Assembly (NCBI GenBank): GCA_020853575.1 | Contig: JADYYP010000036.1 | Span: 1 to 64,000 of the forward strand | Reading direction: 5' to 3' | Length of the DNA stretch: 64,000 bases | From: Planctomycetota bacterium | Lineage (GTDB): Bacteria; Planctomycetota; UBA1135; GCA-002686595 | In this document: positions 1 to 8,840 of the stretch, piece after piece | Numbering within the stretch: the first letter of the stretch is position 1 | Layout of the letters: each line of letters begins with the position of its first letter | Translations under genes and position numbers: made by a program | Notes under the pieces: generated by a model | Told to the model about the DNA's origin: nothing | What the model saw: only the letters and a program-made list of their open reading frames with translations | The model's database searches: none

Positions 1-122
1 ATCACGTGGCTCGCACGATTCCTCGGAGCCGGCGCGAGCGAACTCGATGCTCGATCGACCTTGAACTCGGAACTCATCGAGCCGGGCGCGCGCCATGAAT
101 CGATGGCTTTCTCAACGGGCTG

Positions 123-1892
123 CTAGCGCCCGTCGCTCGCTCCCGGCACGAGGAAGCTCGGAAGCGAACGCCCAGCCCGCAGCAGCGTGTCCGCGTCCTG
201 CCCTTGGATGGCCTCCGCCGGCAGCGACACCGCGAAGCGCGTGTCCTTCGCGATCCCGAGCTCTTGGCCCGCGTTGCCGCCGACCAACGCCTTGCCGTTC
301 CAAGCCACGCGGATGCGCCAGGCGCCCGTGGCGAGCCCGCCGATCTCGAGCGCCTCGTCCGCCGGAACGATCACTTCCTCGCGCGGCCGGCCAGCGATCG
401 TGACCACCACCGGCAAGCCCTGGTGGCGGCCCAGGAAGTCGAGCGCCAGCGTCGCTCGGCCGTCCTCGATCGGGGCCACGGTCAGGAGCACTTGGCTGTC
501 CTTCGAGGTGACCGCGCGCCCGCCCCACAGCTTTCCGTCGGCGCTCTCGGCCCACAGGTAGCGGACGTCGCCGAACTTGGACCAGGAGGACAGCGAGAAC
601 TCGCCGTTGAAGTTGGTGCGCGCTTCGCTCGCCGCCGGCGGCAGCGTGGGGATGATCTCCTCCTCGAGCAAGCGCGGCATCGCCGACAGATACTGCAGTG
701 TCGCGCCGGTGCGGTCGGGCGCCTCGCACACCACGCGCGCGTTCTCGACGCGCAGCCCCTTCTCGTCCTGCACGATGCCCTGGAACGCGGGAGCCGCTTG
801 GAAGCGCACCTCGTGGCGCTCGACCTGGCCGGATTGCAGGAACACGGTTGCGACCTCGGGATCGGCGAGCGCTCCGTCGTGGTACACGCGCGCGCTGACG
901 CGCATGCCGGGCAAGTCGTCGATGCGCAGCGTCGTGCCCGGGCGAACGCGCACCGGACTGACCCGGTGCCAGGGGTACGAGCGCATCGTGTTGGTCACCT
1001 CTGGCAGCAGGATCACCACCGCGTCCTCGCGGCCGCCGACGCGCGGGCCCAGCGTCAGCTCGAGCGTCGCCGCTGGATACATCGTGTAGACGTAGCGCCC
1101 CTTCTCGATCACCCGTCCGGCGGCGACCGCGACGCGCGAGCTGAGCGTCGCGAACCCGGCCTTGCGCAGGATCAGCTGCACCGCATCCCCACCGGTCGCG
1201 GCGGGAAAATAGAACAACCCCTCGGCATCGCTGCGCGCGTGTTGGCCGTCGAGCTCGACGTCGACACCCTCGAGCCCCTTGCTCTCGCGGTCGAACACCT
1301 GACCGTAGACCTGGCCCGGCATGTCGTAGGAGATGTTCAGCTCCTCCGCTTGCCCCGCGCGCAACCGCACCTCGCGCATGGCTTCGACGCCCGGTCCCTC
1401 GACGTGCACTTCGGCCAGGCCGGGGTAGAGATCGAGCGCGCCGAACTCGCCGCGCTCGTTGCAGGTGAGCACACGCCCGGCGTTCGCGCCGCCGGTGAAG
1501 GTGAGCTTGCCCGCGATGCCGCTCTCGCCGCGCGTCAAGCGCCCGCGCAGTCGAGCTTGCGCTCCGCTGCCCATCGGCGGCGCGTCCTTGGCGCGCGGGA
1601 CGTGCAACCCGCGCAGGAGCTCGAGCTCGACCTTGACCGGCCAGGCGACGCTGGTCTCGACCGTGCGCTCGCCGGTGGCGGAGAGCGCCGCGCCCTGGTT
1701 GGAGCGCGGGGCCGAAAGCGTCTCGAGCGGGGCGGCCGCGGGCTCCACTCGCGCCAGATCGCCGGGCGCCTCGGCCGCGACCAAGCTCGGCTCGCGCGTC
1801 GCCGGACGGCTCGACAGCCAATACACGGCTCCCATGGCGGCGCACAGGGCGCCTGCCAGCGCCGCGAGCAACGTGGTGTTTTGTTTGGCCAT
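123..1892 (-). CDS. Exported or membrane-anchored protein with carboxypeptidase-regulatory-like domains
   Basis: Predicted 589-residue protein. The start is taken at the ATG that gives a short charged N-terminus followed by a hydrophobic stretch (residues about 8-27, LAALAGALCAAMGAVYWLSS), so it is probably secreted or tethered to a membrane facing the periplasm. The body is beta-rich. At least two segments, around residues 180-215 (GQVYGQVFDRESKGLEGVDV) and after residue 370 (GIVQDEKGLRVENARVVCEA), resemble carboxypeptidase-regulatory-like (CarboxypepD_reg) folds, which are structural rather than catalytic. No active-site motif is visible. It is divergent from the dehydrogenase-like gene to the right, with 198 bp between them. 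Function unknown. An open frame continues upstream of this start but has no signal peptide. Confidence 0.72.
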   Translation of the reverse strand: MAKQNTTLLAALAGALCAAMGAVYWLSSRPATREPSLVAAEAPGDLARVEPAAAPLETLSAPRSNQGAALSATGERTVETSVAWPVKVELELLRGLHVPRAKDAPPMGSGAQARLRGRLTRGESGIAGKLTFTGGANAGRVLTCNERGEFGALDLYPGLAEVHVEGPGVEAMREVRLRAGQAEELNISYDMPGQVYGQVFDRESKGLEGVDVELDGQHARSDAEGLFYFPAATGGDAVQLILRKAGFATLSSRVAVAAGRVIEKGRYVYTMYPAATLELTLGPRVGGREDAVVILLPEVTNTMRSYPWHRVSPVRVRPGTTLRIDDLPGMRVSARVYHDGALADPEVATVFLQSGQVERHEVRFQAAPAFQGIVQDEKGLRVENARVVCEAPDRTGATLQYLSAMPRLLEEEIIPTLPPAASEARTNFNGEFSLSSWSKFGDVRYLWAESADGKLWGGRAVTSKDSQVLLTVAPIEDGRATLALDFLGRHQGLPVVVTIAGRPREEVIVPADEALEIGGLATGAWRIRVAWNGKALVGGNAGQELGIAKDTRFAVSLPAEAIQGQDADTLLRAGRSLPSFLVPGASDGR

Positions 1893-2090
1893 CGACGGGT
1901 CCGCGAGGCGCACAGGATAGCGGCCTGCGGGCGCGTTCCGGAGCAACGCGCGATGTGCGCCTCTATTCCCGCGGAAGGCCGCGGTTTCGCCGGCGCTTGC
2001 CGCGGCTGGCGTGCTCCGTATCCTGTTTGCCCTCCAAGTCTCGCTGGGCGCGTTGCACGACGCATCCCGAGCATTCCCAGAGCGCCATCC

Positions 2091-3122
2091 ATGAAGACCT
2101 ACAGAGTCGTCGAGCTGCTCGGCGACGGCATCAGCGCCGAGTTGTCGAGAAGCGTCCACGCGATCGCCGGGGCCCTGCCCTGCCGCCTGGAGTTCACCGC
2201 CGTCGACCTGTCGGCCGAGGCGCGCGCGCTGCGCGGCGCTGCGGTGTACGACGAAGCCGAAACGCTGATGCGTCAGACCAAGGTCGCGCTGAAGTACCCG
2301 ACCACCACCACCAGCGAGGACGGCAGCCCCAACAAGATCCTGCGCGAGCGCTGCCAGTTCTCGGTGATCCACCGACCGGTGATGACCATCCCGGGCATCG
2401 AGACCAACTTCGCGAAGTCGATCGACATCGACGTGGTGCGCATCGGAACCGGCGGGACCTACGAGGACGCGGGGCGCCGCATCGGGCCGGACACCGCGGT
2501 CAGCCTGCGCGTGATCGAGCGCTTGCCCTCGCGTCACGCGGCGCGTTTCGCCTTCAAGCTCGCGATGGTGCGCCGCTCGGGCGTCGTGTCGAGCTCGAAG
2601 TACACCATCCAGAAGCAGACCGACGGCTTGTTCGAGGAAGTGTGCGGCAACGTCGCGCTCGACTACCCGGGCATCGCCTACCGCCGCGAGCTGTTCGATT
2701 CGATGCTGGCCAGCATCATCATGCGCCCGGAGCGCTACGCCGTGATCGTCACCCCCAACGAATACGGCGACTTCCTCTCGGACATGCTGTGCGGCTTGAT
2801 CGGCTCGGTCGGCCTCGGCGACAGCTCGAGCTACGCCTTCGCGGACTCCGGCGTGATCACCATGGCGATGTTCGACCCCGCGGGTGGCACGGCCCCGGAC
2901 ATCGCCGGCAAGAACGTGTGCAACCCGACGGCCGCGTTGCTGGCTTTGGCCTCGCTCCTGCGCCACGTCGGCGAGCTCGACTCCGCCAAGGCGTTGCGCA
3001 GCGCGCTGCTCGACGCCATCGCGCAAGGCGAAAAGACCGGCGACATCGGCGGCAAGCTGAAGTGCGACGAATTCACCGCGGCCGTCGGCCGGCGCTTGCA
3101 GGCGCAGCTCGGCACGGCCTGA
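2091..3122 (+). CDS. Isocitrate/isopropylmalate dehydrogenase family protein, atypical
   Basis: 343-residue member of the decarboxylating 2-hydroxyacid (IDH/IPMDH) family, whose members oxidise isocitrate, isopropylmalate or similar substrates with NAD(P). Family landmarks are in order: GDGIS near the N-terminus, SPNKILRERCQF, DTAVSLRVIERLPSRHAARF, a Lys-containing K-x-T-I segment followed by TDGLFEEV, the metal-binding YGDFLSDMLCG, and the cofactor loop GGTAPDIAGKNVCNPTAALL. Two consensus sites differ. The usual R-E-N-T-E-G-x-Y is RIGTGGTYED here, and the loop His of V-H-G-S-A-P is absent (AGGTAP). Substrate and cofactor therefore cannot be assigned. The start is the ATG giving MKTYRVVELLGDG, which matches family N-termini. 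A hairpin lies 72 bp downstream. Confidence 0.85.
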   Translation: MKTYRVVELLGDGISAELSRSVHAIAGALPCRLEFTAVDLSAEARALRGAAVYDEAETLMRQTKVALKYPTTTTSEDGSPNKILRERCQFSVIHRPVMTIPGIETNFAKSIDIDVVRIGTGGTYEDAGRRIGPDTAVSLRVIERLPSRHAARFAFKLAMVRRSGVVSSSKYTIQKQTDGLFEEVCGNVALDYPGIAYRRELFDSMLASIIMRPERYAVIVTPNEYGDFLSDMLCGLIGSVGLGDSSSYAFADSGVITMAMFDPAGGTAPDIAGKNVCNPTAALLALASLLRHVGELDSAKALRSALLDAIAQGEKTGDIGGKLKCDEFTAAVGRRLQAQLGTA

Positions 3123-3536
3123 GGCTCGCGAGGCGCTGAGGGCACGCGTTGCTGAAGCGCTGGGTGCACCGTCACCCGCGGCGCGCCGGGCGCCGAGACC
3201 GTGAGATGCTCACGATCTCGGAGCGCGCGAGCAGCGTCCGGCACGATTCGCGCGGCGGCTGGCCGTGGCGTCCGCGAGGGAGCGCCGCGGGCAGCCGGCA
3301 GAGGTCCGGGCCGCGCGCCTCGCGTTCGGGGTGGCTGCGATCGTCCGCGAGCGCGATCCCCGAGCTCGCTCGCCCGCCGGCCGAGCGGCGGAACGAGGTC
3401 CCGATCCGCGCGGACTCGAGCGCTCGGCGCGTGGGCACGCTGTTCGCCCTGGCCGCGCCCGAGTCCTCCGCCGGACCGTCGCGCGCGCGCGCGCAGCGGC
3501 CCGCGCTCGCCCTGGCTTGTCGGAAAGGAAGCGACG
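3123..3536. other. Gene-free stretch with one hairpin
   Basis: A 414 bp GC-rich spacer between the dehydrogenase-like gene and the haem-binding gene. No coding frame with family signatures was found on either strand. The only clear structure is the hairpin at 3194-3220. A good ribosome-binding site (GGAAAGGA) at its right end serves the next gene. Confidence 0.6.
3194..3220 (+). terminator. Possible terminator hairpin after the dehydrogenase-like gene
   Basis: Two 12-base arms (CGAGACCGTGAG / CTCACGATCTCG) separated by three bases, with one mismatch. It lies 72 bp past the stop codon. No T-tract follows, so it may be a processing or pause structure rather than an intrinsic terminator. Confidence 0.4.
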
Positions 3537-4034
3537 ATGAAGAAATGGATCCTGCGCTTGGCGTTCTCGTTCGCCGTGGTGTTGCTCGCGCTGCAGCTCG
3601 TTCCCTATGGCCGCAACCACACCAATCCACCGGTGAGCGCGGAGCCGCGGTGGGACTCGCCCCGCACCCGCGAGCTCGCCGCGCGCGCCTGCTTCGACTG
3701 CCACAGCCACGAGACGCGCTGGCCTTGGTACACCAACGTCGCGCCGATCAGCTGGTTGGCGCAGCGCGACGTCGACGAGGGACGAGAGGCATTCAACGTC
3801 TCGGCCTGGGACGGTCCCCACGGCGAGGCCGACGAAGCCGCGGAGGTCGTGGCCGAGGGCGAGATGCCGCCGTGGTTCTATCTGCCGGCGCACCCCGACG
3901 CGCGACTGTCCGAGACCGAGCGCGACGAGCTGATCCGCGGCCTGACGGCGACCTTCGGCGGTGAGGCTCGAACCGGCGAGCGCGGCTCGAGCGAGCTCGG
4001 CGAGAACGGTGAGGACGAAGAGGACGACGACTAG
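3537..4034 (+). CDS. Membrane-anchored haem-binding domain protein (CxxCH)
   Basis: 165-residue protein. An N-terminal membrane segment (residues about 4-23) is followed by a single c-type haem motif, CFDCH, in the context [20 protein letters not shown]. That context is typical of the small 'haem-binding domain' family (PF14376-like), in which tryptophan/tyrosine residues and W-L follow the haem site. The domain also holds the conserved GEMPPWFY segment. The C-terminal tail is very acidic (EDEEDDD). The ATG at 3537 is preceded by a strong Shine-Dalgarno sequence, GGAAAGGA. It is probably a periplasm-facing electron carrier or sensor. No dedicated partner gene is adjacent. Confidence 0.82.
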   Translation: MKKWILRLAFSFAVVLLALQLVPYGRNHTNPPVSAEPRWDSPRTRELAARACFDCHSHETRWPWYTNVAPISWLAQRDVDEGREAFNVSAWDGPHGEADEAAEVVAEGEMPPWFYLPAHPDARLSETERDELIRGLTATFGGEARTGERGSSELGENGEDEEDDD

Positions 4035-4325
4035 CGCCCGAGCGCGCCGAGGTCCGACGCCGCGAGACTCTCGAACTCGACATGCACACTCGCCGTGTTC
4101 CTCCAGAAAGCTCTGCGGTCGATCTGACGTGCGGGGTAGAGTACCGCCCCATCGCAGCCGAGCCTCCCTCCGTGGACGCCTCACTCCCTTCGATCGAAGT
4201 CGATGCACCGCCGAGCGCGGTGCGCTCCGATTCCGTGCCATTGCACGCACTGGCGCACGAGCATCCTCGGAGAGCTTCGAACGGCGGCACGGACTCGCAG
4301 CGTGCGAACTTGACGAGGACAGACC

Positions 4326-5696
4326 ATGCCTGACTCCGTCGACAGCGCGGTCCAATTCACCGCGACGACTCCGGACGTCCCGCCACCGAGTGCCGCGCTT
4401 CGCCGCGGCCGCGAACACTATTTCCCCCAGGCCAGCGACGCCGAGTGGAACGACTGGCGCTGGCAGTTCAAGAACCGCATCACCACGCTCGACGAGCTCG
4501 AGCGACACCTGGCGATCCCCGAGGCCGAGCGCAAGATGCGCGCGGAGGTGCTCAGCGACTTCCGCATGGGCATCACGCCCTACTACCTCTCGCTGATCGA
4601 CGCCGACGATCCCGCCGATCCGATCCTGCGCCAGGTCGTGCCGTTGGCGGACGAGTTCTACTTCCGCGCCGTGGGCGAGGAGGACCCGCTGGGCGAGGAG
4701 AAGTACTCGCCGGTGCCGGGCATCACGCACCGCTACCCCGATCGCGTGCTGATGGTGATCTCGAACAACTGCGCGATCTACTGCCGCTACTGCACGCGCA
4801 AGCGCACGATGTACGAGGGTGCGACGCCCGACGTCGAGATCGATGCCATGGTCGACTACATCGCGCGCACACCCCAGGTGCGCGACGTGGTGGTCTCGGG
4901 TGGCGACCCGCTCAACTACTCGAACCAGAAGCTCGAGTCGATCCTCGCGAAGCTGCGCGCCATCCCGCACCTGGAGATCATCCGCATCGGCAGCCGCGTG
5001 CCGGTGGCGCTCCCGCAGCGCATCGACGACGAGCTCGTCGCCATGCTGCAGCGCTATCACCCGCTGTGGATCAACGTGCACTTCAATCACCCGCGCGAGC
5101 TGACGCCCGACGCCGCGCGCGCCTGCGACAAGCTGCTGCGCGCCGGCATCCCGCTCAACAACCAGGCGGTGCTGCTCAAGGGCGTCAACGACTCGGTCGA
5201 GACCATCAAGAGCCTGTGCCACGGCTTGATGAAGATGCGCGTGCGCCCCTACTACCTCTACCAATGCGACCCGGTGCGCGGCGCGGAGCACTTCCGCACT
5301 CCGATCGCCAAGGGCATCGAGATCATCGAGGGCCTGCGCGGTCACACCAGCGGACTGTGCGTGCCGACCTACGTCGTCGACGCGCCCGGCGGAGGCGGCA
5401 AGATCCCGGTGCAGCCCGATTACCTGTTGCGCTACGACGAGCGCGCGGGACGCGCGGTGCTGCGCAACTTCCAGGACAAGATCTACGAGTACCTGGAGCC
5501 GGGCTACCTGCGCGACGTGATCTCGCCCTCGCGTCGCACCCCGCCCAAGTCCGCGTCCAAGCCGCACTCCAACGGCGTCGCCGCGCACCCCAAGGCCGCA
5601 TCGAACGGCAAGCACGAGCCGCACTCCGACAAGGTCGTCGGCAAGAGCCGCTGGGTGCACAAGGGTGCGAGCCCCAAGCGCCCCAAGAAAAGCTAG
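4326..5696 (+). CDS. kamA: L-lysine 2,3-aminomutase (radical SAM, PLP)
   Basis: 456-residue radical-SAM enzyme that interconverts L-lysine and beta-lysine. The 4Fe-4S ligands are C149-x3-C153-x2-C156, followed by R158, the equivalent of clostridial R134 that binds the substrate carboxylate. The two aspartates that hold the lysine epsilon-amino group are both present, D315 in QCDP and D352 in VVDAPGGGGK, and the PLP lysine is K359. The spacing D-37-D-7-K equals that of the clostridial enzyme (D293/D330/K337). This argues for true lysine specificity rather than glutamate 2,3-aminomutase. The C-terminal ~65 residues are a low-complexity basic tail rich in Lys, Ser and His. It is first in a five-gene operon, with the next gene 12 bp downstream. 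Confidence 0.93.
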   Translation: MPDSVDSAVQFTATTPDVPPPSAALRRGREHYFPQASDAEWNDWRWQFKNRITTLDELERHLAIPEAERKMRAEVLSDFRMGITPYYLSLIDADDPADPILRQVVPLADEFYFRAVGEEDPLGEEKYSPVPGITHRYPDRVLMVISNNCAIYCRYCTRKRTMYEGATPDVEIDAMVDYIARTPQVRDVVVSGGDPLNYSNQKLESILAKLRAIPHLEIIRIGSRVPVALPQRIDDELVAMLQRYHPLWINVHFNHPRELTPDAARACDKLLRAGIPLNNQAVLLKGVNDSVETIKSLCHGLMKMRVRPYYLYQCDPVRGAEHFRTPIAKGIEIIEGLRGHTSGLCVPTYVVDAPGGGGKIPVQPDYLLRYDERAGRAVLRNFQDKIYEYLEPGYLRDVISPSRRTPPKSASKPHSNGVAAHPKAASNGKHEPHSDKVVGKSRWVHKGASPKRPKKS

Positions 5697-5708
5697 CGAC
5701 CGCACGCG

Positions 5709-6713
5709 ATGAACATCGGCATCGCCTTCGACTTGAAGGCGGACTTCCTGTCGCAGAAGCCCGCGGACGCACCGGACGATCTGTTCGAGGAATACGACTC
5801 GGTCGGCACCGTCGACGCCATCCAGCGCGCGCTCGAAAGCCGCGGTCACACCGTCTCGCGTCTGGGCGGAGGCCGGCGCTTCCTGGCGCGCATGCTCGAG
5901 GCAGCGCCGGCGCTGGTGTTCAACATCTCCGAGGGCCACGGCTCGCGCTCGCGCGAGGCGCACGTGCCCGCGGTGTGCGAGATGCTCGGAGTGCCGTGCA
6001 CGCACTCCGACCCGCTGACGATGGCGGTGACGCTCGACAAGGCCATGGCCAAGCGCGTGGTCGCCAGCGCGGGCGTGCCCACGCCACGTTTCGTGGTGCT
6101 CGAGGAGCTGCGCGACATGGAGCGCGTCGAACTCCCCTTTCCGCTGTTCGCCAAACCCCTGTTCGAAGGCTCGAGCATGGGCATCCGCAAGCGCTCGCGC
6201 ATCGAGGATCGCGCGCAGCTCCGCGAGCGCGCCGGCCAACTGCTCCACGACTACGCGGAGCCGGTGCTGATCGAGGAGTTCTGCGGCGGCGCGGAGTTCA
6301 CCGTGGGCTTGCTCGGCAACGGCGAGCGCTCGCGCGTGATCGCCGCGATGGAGGTCGAGCCGCTGCTGGTGCCGCGCACGGAGTTCGTGTACTCGCTCGA
6401 GGTCAAGCGCAACCCCGATTGGGCCGACGAGATCGCCTACAACGTCCCGCCCAAGCGCCCGCGCGCCGAGGTCGAGCGCATCGAGAAGGTCGCGCTCGAC
6501 GCCTATCGCGCGCTGGGCTGCCGCGACATCGCGCGCATCGACGTGCGCTGCGATACGGCGGGCGACCCCAAGTTCATCGAGTGCAACCCGCTGCCGGGCA
6601 TCGCGCCGGGTTGGAGCGACCTCGCGATCCTGTGGGAGCGCATCGGCAAGAGCTACGACGAGCTGGTGCTCGCGGTGCTCGACGAAGCCTGCGCGCGCGC
6701 GCGCCTTCCATGA
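5709..6713 (+). CDS. D-alanine-D-alanine ligase-like ATP-grasp enzyme 1
   Basis: 334-residue ATP-grasp carboxylate-amine/peptide ligase. Visible family features are an N-terminal Rossmann-like domain, FPLFAKPLFEGSSMGI with the ATP-binding Lys and Gly/Ser-rich loop, LIEEFCGGAEFTVGLLG, and the Mg-binding ECNPLPGIAPG near the C-terminus. It resembles Ddl but sits in a catabolic/biosynthetic operon, not a cell-wall cluster, and a second copy follows immediately. Its stop overlaps the ATG of that copy (ATGA). I infer that it ligates an amino acid product, perhaps beta-lysine, rather than making D-Ala-D-Ala; the sequence alone does not prove this. Confidence 0.85.
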   Translation: MNIGIAFDLKADFLSQKPADAPDDLFEEYDSVGTVDAIQRALESRGHTVSRLGGGRRFLARMLEAAPALVFNISEGHGSRSREAHVPAVCEMLGVPCTHSDPLTMAVTLDKAMAKRVVASAGVPTPRFVVLEELRDMERVELPFPLFAKPLFEGSSMGIRKRSRIEDRAQLRERAGQLLHDYAEPVLIEEFCGGAEFTVGLLGNGERSRVIAAMEVEPLLVPRTEFVYSLEVKRNPDWADEIAYNVPPKRPRAEVERIEKVALDAYRALGCRDIARIDVRCDTAGDPKFIECNPLPGIAPGWSDLAILWERIGKSYDELVLAVLDEACARARLP

Positions 6714-7723
6714 CGCGCGTCACGGTCCTCTACAACGACGACTCTCGCTTGGCGCATGGCTCGCCCGAGGACGCGATCGCCGTGCAGGCCGTGATCGAGT
6801 GCGCCAAGGCCGTGGCCTCCTCGCTGGTCGAGCGTGGCTACGACGTCGAGCTCGAGGGCCTGCGCGGCACGCCCCGCGACGCGCTGCGCGTGCTCGAGGG
6901 CTTGCGCACCGACGTCGTGTTCAATTTGGTGGAGGCGCTGGGCGGTGATTCGCGCCTCGAGCAAGCGGCGGCGTGGTCCTACGAGCTGTGCGGCTTGCGC
7001 TACACCGGCTCCGGCCCGCGCGCGATGGCGCTGTGCATGGAAAAGCCGCTGACCAAGGCGCTGCTCACCGCGCGAGGACTGCCGGTGCCGCGCGGCGCGA
7101 CCTTCGAGCGCGGCGACGAGCCCGTGGGCGCGCTGCGCTTCCCGCTGGTCGTCAAGCCGTCGCGCGAGGACGCCAGCCACGGCATCTCGAGCGACTCGCT
7201 GGTGCGCGACGAGCCCGCGCTGCGGCGCCAGGCGCGCCACGTGATCGAGACCTACGCGCAGGCGGCGCTGGTCGAGGAGTACATCGAGGCGCGCGAGATC
7301 AACGTCGCGTTGCTCCACGGCCCGGCAGGGCTCGAGCTGCTGCCGCTGTCCGAGATCGACTACTCGGGATTCGGTGCCGGCGAGGCGCGGCTGGTGACCT
7401 ATGCCGGCAAGTGGATCGAAAGCAGCCGCGATTGGGCCCTCACGCAGGTGATCCCGGCGCGCGCGCTCCAGCCCGCGCAACGCGAGCGGATCGAGCACGT
7501 CGCGCGCGCCACGTTCGAGGCGCTGGGGCTGTGCGACTACGGGCGTGTCGACCTGCGCCTCGATACCGCGGGCGAGCCCTACGTGATCGACGTCAACCCC
7601 AACCCCGACATCTCGCCGGGCGCGGGTTTCCAGCTGGCCGCGGCCCGCGCCGGGATCTCGCATGCCGACATCGTGCAGCGCATCGTCGAGAGCGCTCTGG
7701 GGAGGTCCCGTGCATCTGCGTGA
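6710..7723 (+). CDS. D-alanine-D-alanine ligase-like ATP-grasp enzyme 2
   Basis: 337-residue ATP-grasp ligase, a diverged paralogue of the preceding gene. Landmarks are RYTGSGPRAMALCMEKPLTK, LVVKPSREDASHGISS (ATP-binding loop), LVEEYIEAREINVALL, and the metal-binding DVNPNPDISPGAGF, where Asp replaces the usual Glu of E-V-N. The start ATG overlaps the previous stop by four bases, indicating translational coupling. Two consecutive Ddl-like ligases suggest two successive or complementary condensations. The 3' end overlaps the next gene by 14 bp. Confidence 0.85.
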   Translation: MTRVTVLYNDDSRLAHGSPEDAIAVQAVIECAKAVASSLVERGYDVELEGLRGTPRDALRVLEGLRTDVVFNLVEALGGDSRLEQAAAWSYELCGLRYTGSGPRAMALCMEKPLTKALLTARGLPVPRGATFERGDEPVGALRFPLVVKPSREDASHGISSDSLVRDEPALRRQARHVIETYAQAALVEEYIEAREINVALLHGPAGLELLPLSEIDYSGFGAGEARLVTYAGKWIESSRDWALTQVIPARALQPAQRERIEHVARATFEALGLCDYGRVDLRLDTAGEPYVIDVNPNPDISPGAGFQLAAARAGISHADIVQRIVESALGRSRASA

Positions 7724-8177
7724 ACTGCGCGCGAGCGACCGCGAGGTGCTCGCCACCCTGATCCGCGGCAGCGCTGCGTTCCGCGAGGACGAGATCGAGG
7801 TCGCGCTCGAGCTGATCGACGCCGGGCTCGACTCGCGCTCGGGCTACCTGTTCGTGGTCGCGGCCGACGAGCACGAGCGCGCGCTCGGCTACGCGTGCTA
7901 CGGCCTGACGCCGCTCACCGATGGCGTGTACGACCTGTACTGGATCGTGGTCGATGCCGCTCGGCAGCGTTCGGGCGTCGGCCGCCAATTGCTCGAAGCG
8001 GTGAAGCGCGACGCGCGCGCACGCCACGGCCGCTGCGTGATCATCGAGACCTCGGGCAAGCCCAGCTACGCATCCCAGCGCGCGTTCTACGAGCGCTGCG
8101 GCTGCGAAATGCTCGCGCGCTATCCCGATTTCTACCGCGTCGGAGACGACAAGCTCGTGTACATGGTGCGCTTGTGA
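7710..8177 (+). CDS. GNAT-family N-acetyltransferase
   Basis: 155-residue acetyltransferase of the GNAT fold. The acetyl-CoA pyrophosphate loop is visible as RQRSGVGRQLL (Q-x-x-G-x-G), preceded by a beta4 strand (VYDLYWIVVD) and followed by the typical SQRAFYERCGCEML segment. The GTG at 7710 is chosen because a strong ribosome-binding site (GGGGAGGT) precedes it, inside the end of the upstream ligase gene. It is within the kamA operon and overlaps genes on both sides. A role in acetylating the operon's product is likely from context. It is much shorter than known beta-lysine acetyltransferases (AblB), so I do not give that name. Confidence 0.85.
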   Translation: MHLRELRASDREVLATLIRGSAAFREDEIEVALELIDAGLDSRSGYLFVVAADEHERALGYACYGLTPLTDGVYDLYWIVVDAARQRSGVGRQLLEAVKRDARARHGRCVIIETSGKPSYASQRAFYERCGCEMLARYPDFYRVGDDKLVYMVRL

Positions 8178-8722
8178 AAGAACTGCCTCAGATCGAGATC
8201 GAGAACGCGTCCAAGGCGACCTTCGACTGTGTGTTCCCGACGTGCGGCGGCGCCTGCTGCAAGCAGGGCCGGCCACCGGTCGAGCCCGGCGAACGCGAGC
8301 GCATCGCGCGCCACCTGAAGAAGTTCTTGCCGCACATGCGCGAGAAGGCGCGCAAGCTGGTCGAGCGCTCGGGCTTCGTCACCAAGCGCGTGAAGTCGGG
8401 TCAGCCGATGATGGCCGTCTCCGAGGGCTGGTGCGTGTTCGAAAACCAGGGCTGCGTGCTGCACAAGGTCGGCGCGCTCGAGGGCGATCGTTTCAAGTAC
8501 AAGCCCTGGTATTGCGCCGTGTTCCCGCTCGAGCGCGAAGCCAAGGGCAAGTGGTACGTGCGGCAGTGGAAGGTCAAGGGCGAGGGCTGGGACCTGTTCT
8601 GCCTGAACCCCAAGGAATCGAAGAAGAAGGCGCTCGAGAGCTGTGCCGGTGAGCTCGAGTTCGCGCGACGATTCGACGGCGGCCGCGAGGGCTGGCGCAA
8701 GAGCGAGGTCGACCTGGTGTGA
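8174..8722 (+). CDS. DUF3109/YkgJ-like cysteine-cluster protein
   Basis: 182-residue protein with a cysteine pattern suited to an Fe-S or zinc site: CVFPTCGGACC near residue 18, GWCVFENQGCVLH, KPWYCAVFPLE and LFCLNP. It resembles the YkgJ/DUF3109 family of predicted metal-cluster proteins, whose function is not established. The GTG start overlaps the upstream stop codon (GTGA), so it is translationally coupled and is the last gene of the kamA operon. A hairpin at 8755-8782 closes the operon. Confidence 0.82.
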   Translation: MKELPQIEIENASKATFDCVFPTCGGACCKQGRPPVEPGERERIARHLKKFLPHMREKARKLVERSGFVTKRVKSGQPMMAVSEGWCVFENQGCVLHKVGALEGDRFKYKPWYCAVFPLEREAKGKWYVRQWKVKGEGWDLFCLNPKESKKKALESCAGELEFARRFDGGREGWRKSEVDLV

Positions 8723-8754
8723 GTCGGACGGTCAGCGCGCGAGCCTAGCGTGGA

Positions 8755-8782
8755 GCTCCCGTGTGCGCCTCAGCACGGGAGC
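8755..8782. terminator. Likely bidirectional terminator hairpin
   Basis: Perfect 9-bp stem (GCTCCCGTG / CACGGGAGC) with a 10-base loop, between two convergent genes. No strong T-tract is present on either side. Confidence 0.5.
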
Positions 8783-8840
8783 AGGCCGAGTTGCTCCGGG
8801 AGGCGAGCGCGGGCGGCGGAACTCGCGGGCGCGCTCGCGA

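Noticed and set aside
4082..4333. Small open frame upstream of and overlapping the kamA start
   Set aside because: No ribosome-binding site or family motif; the sequence has no coding pattern and overlaps the clear kamA start.
7710..8177. Naming the GNAT gene ablB (beta-lysine acetyltransferase)
   Set aside because: Too short and without demonstrated similarity to AblB; only the neighbouring kamA suggests it.
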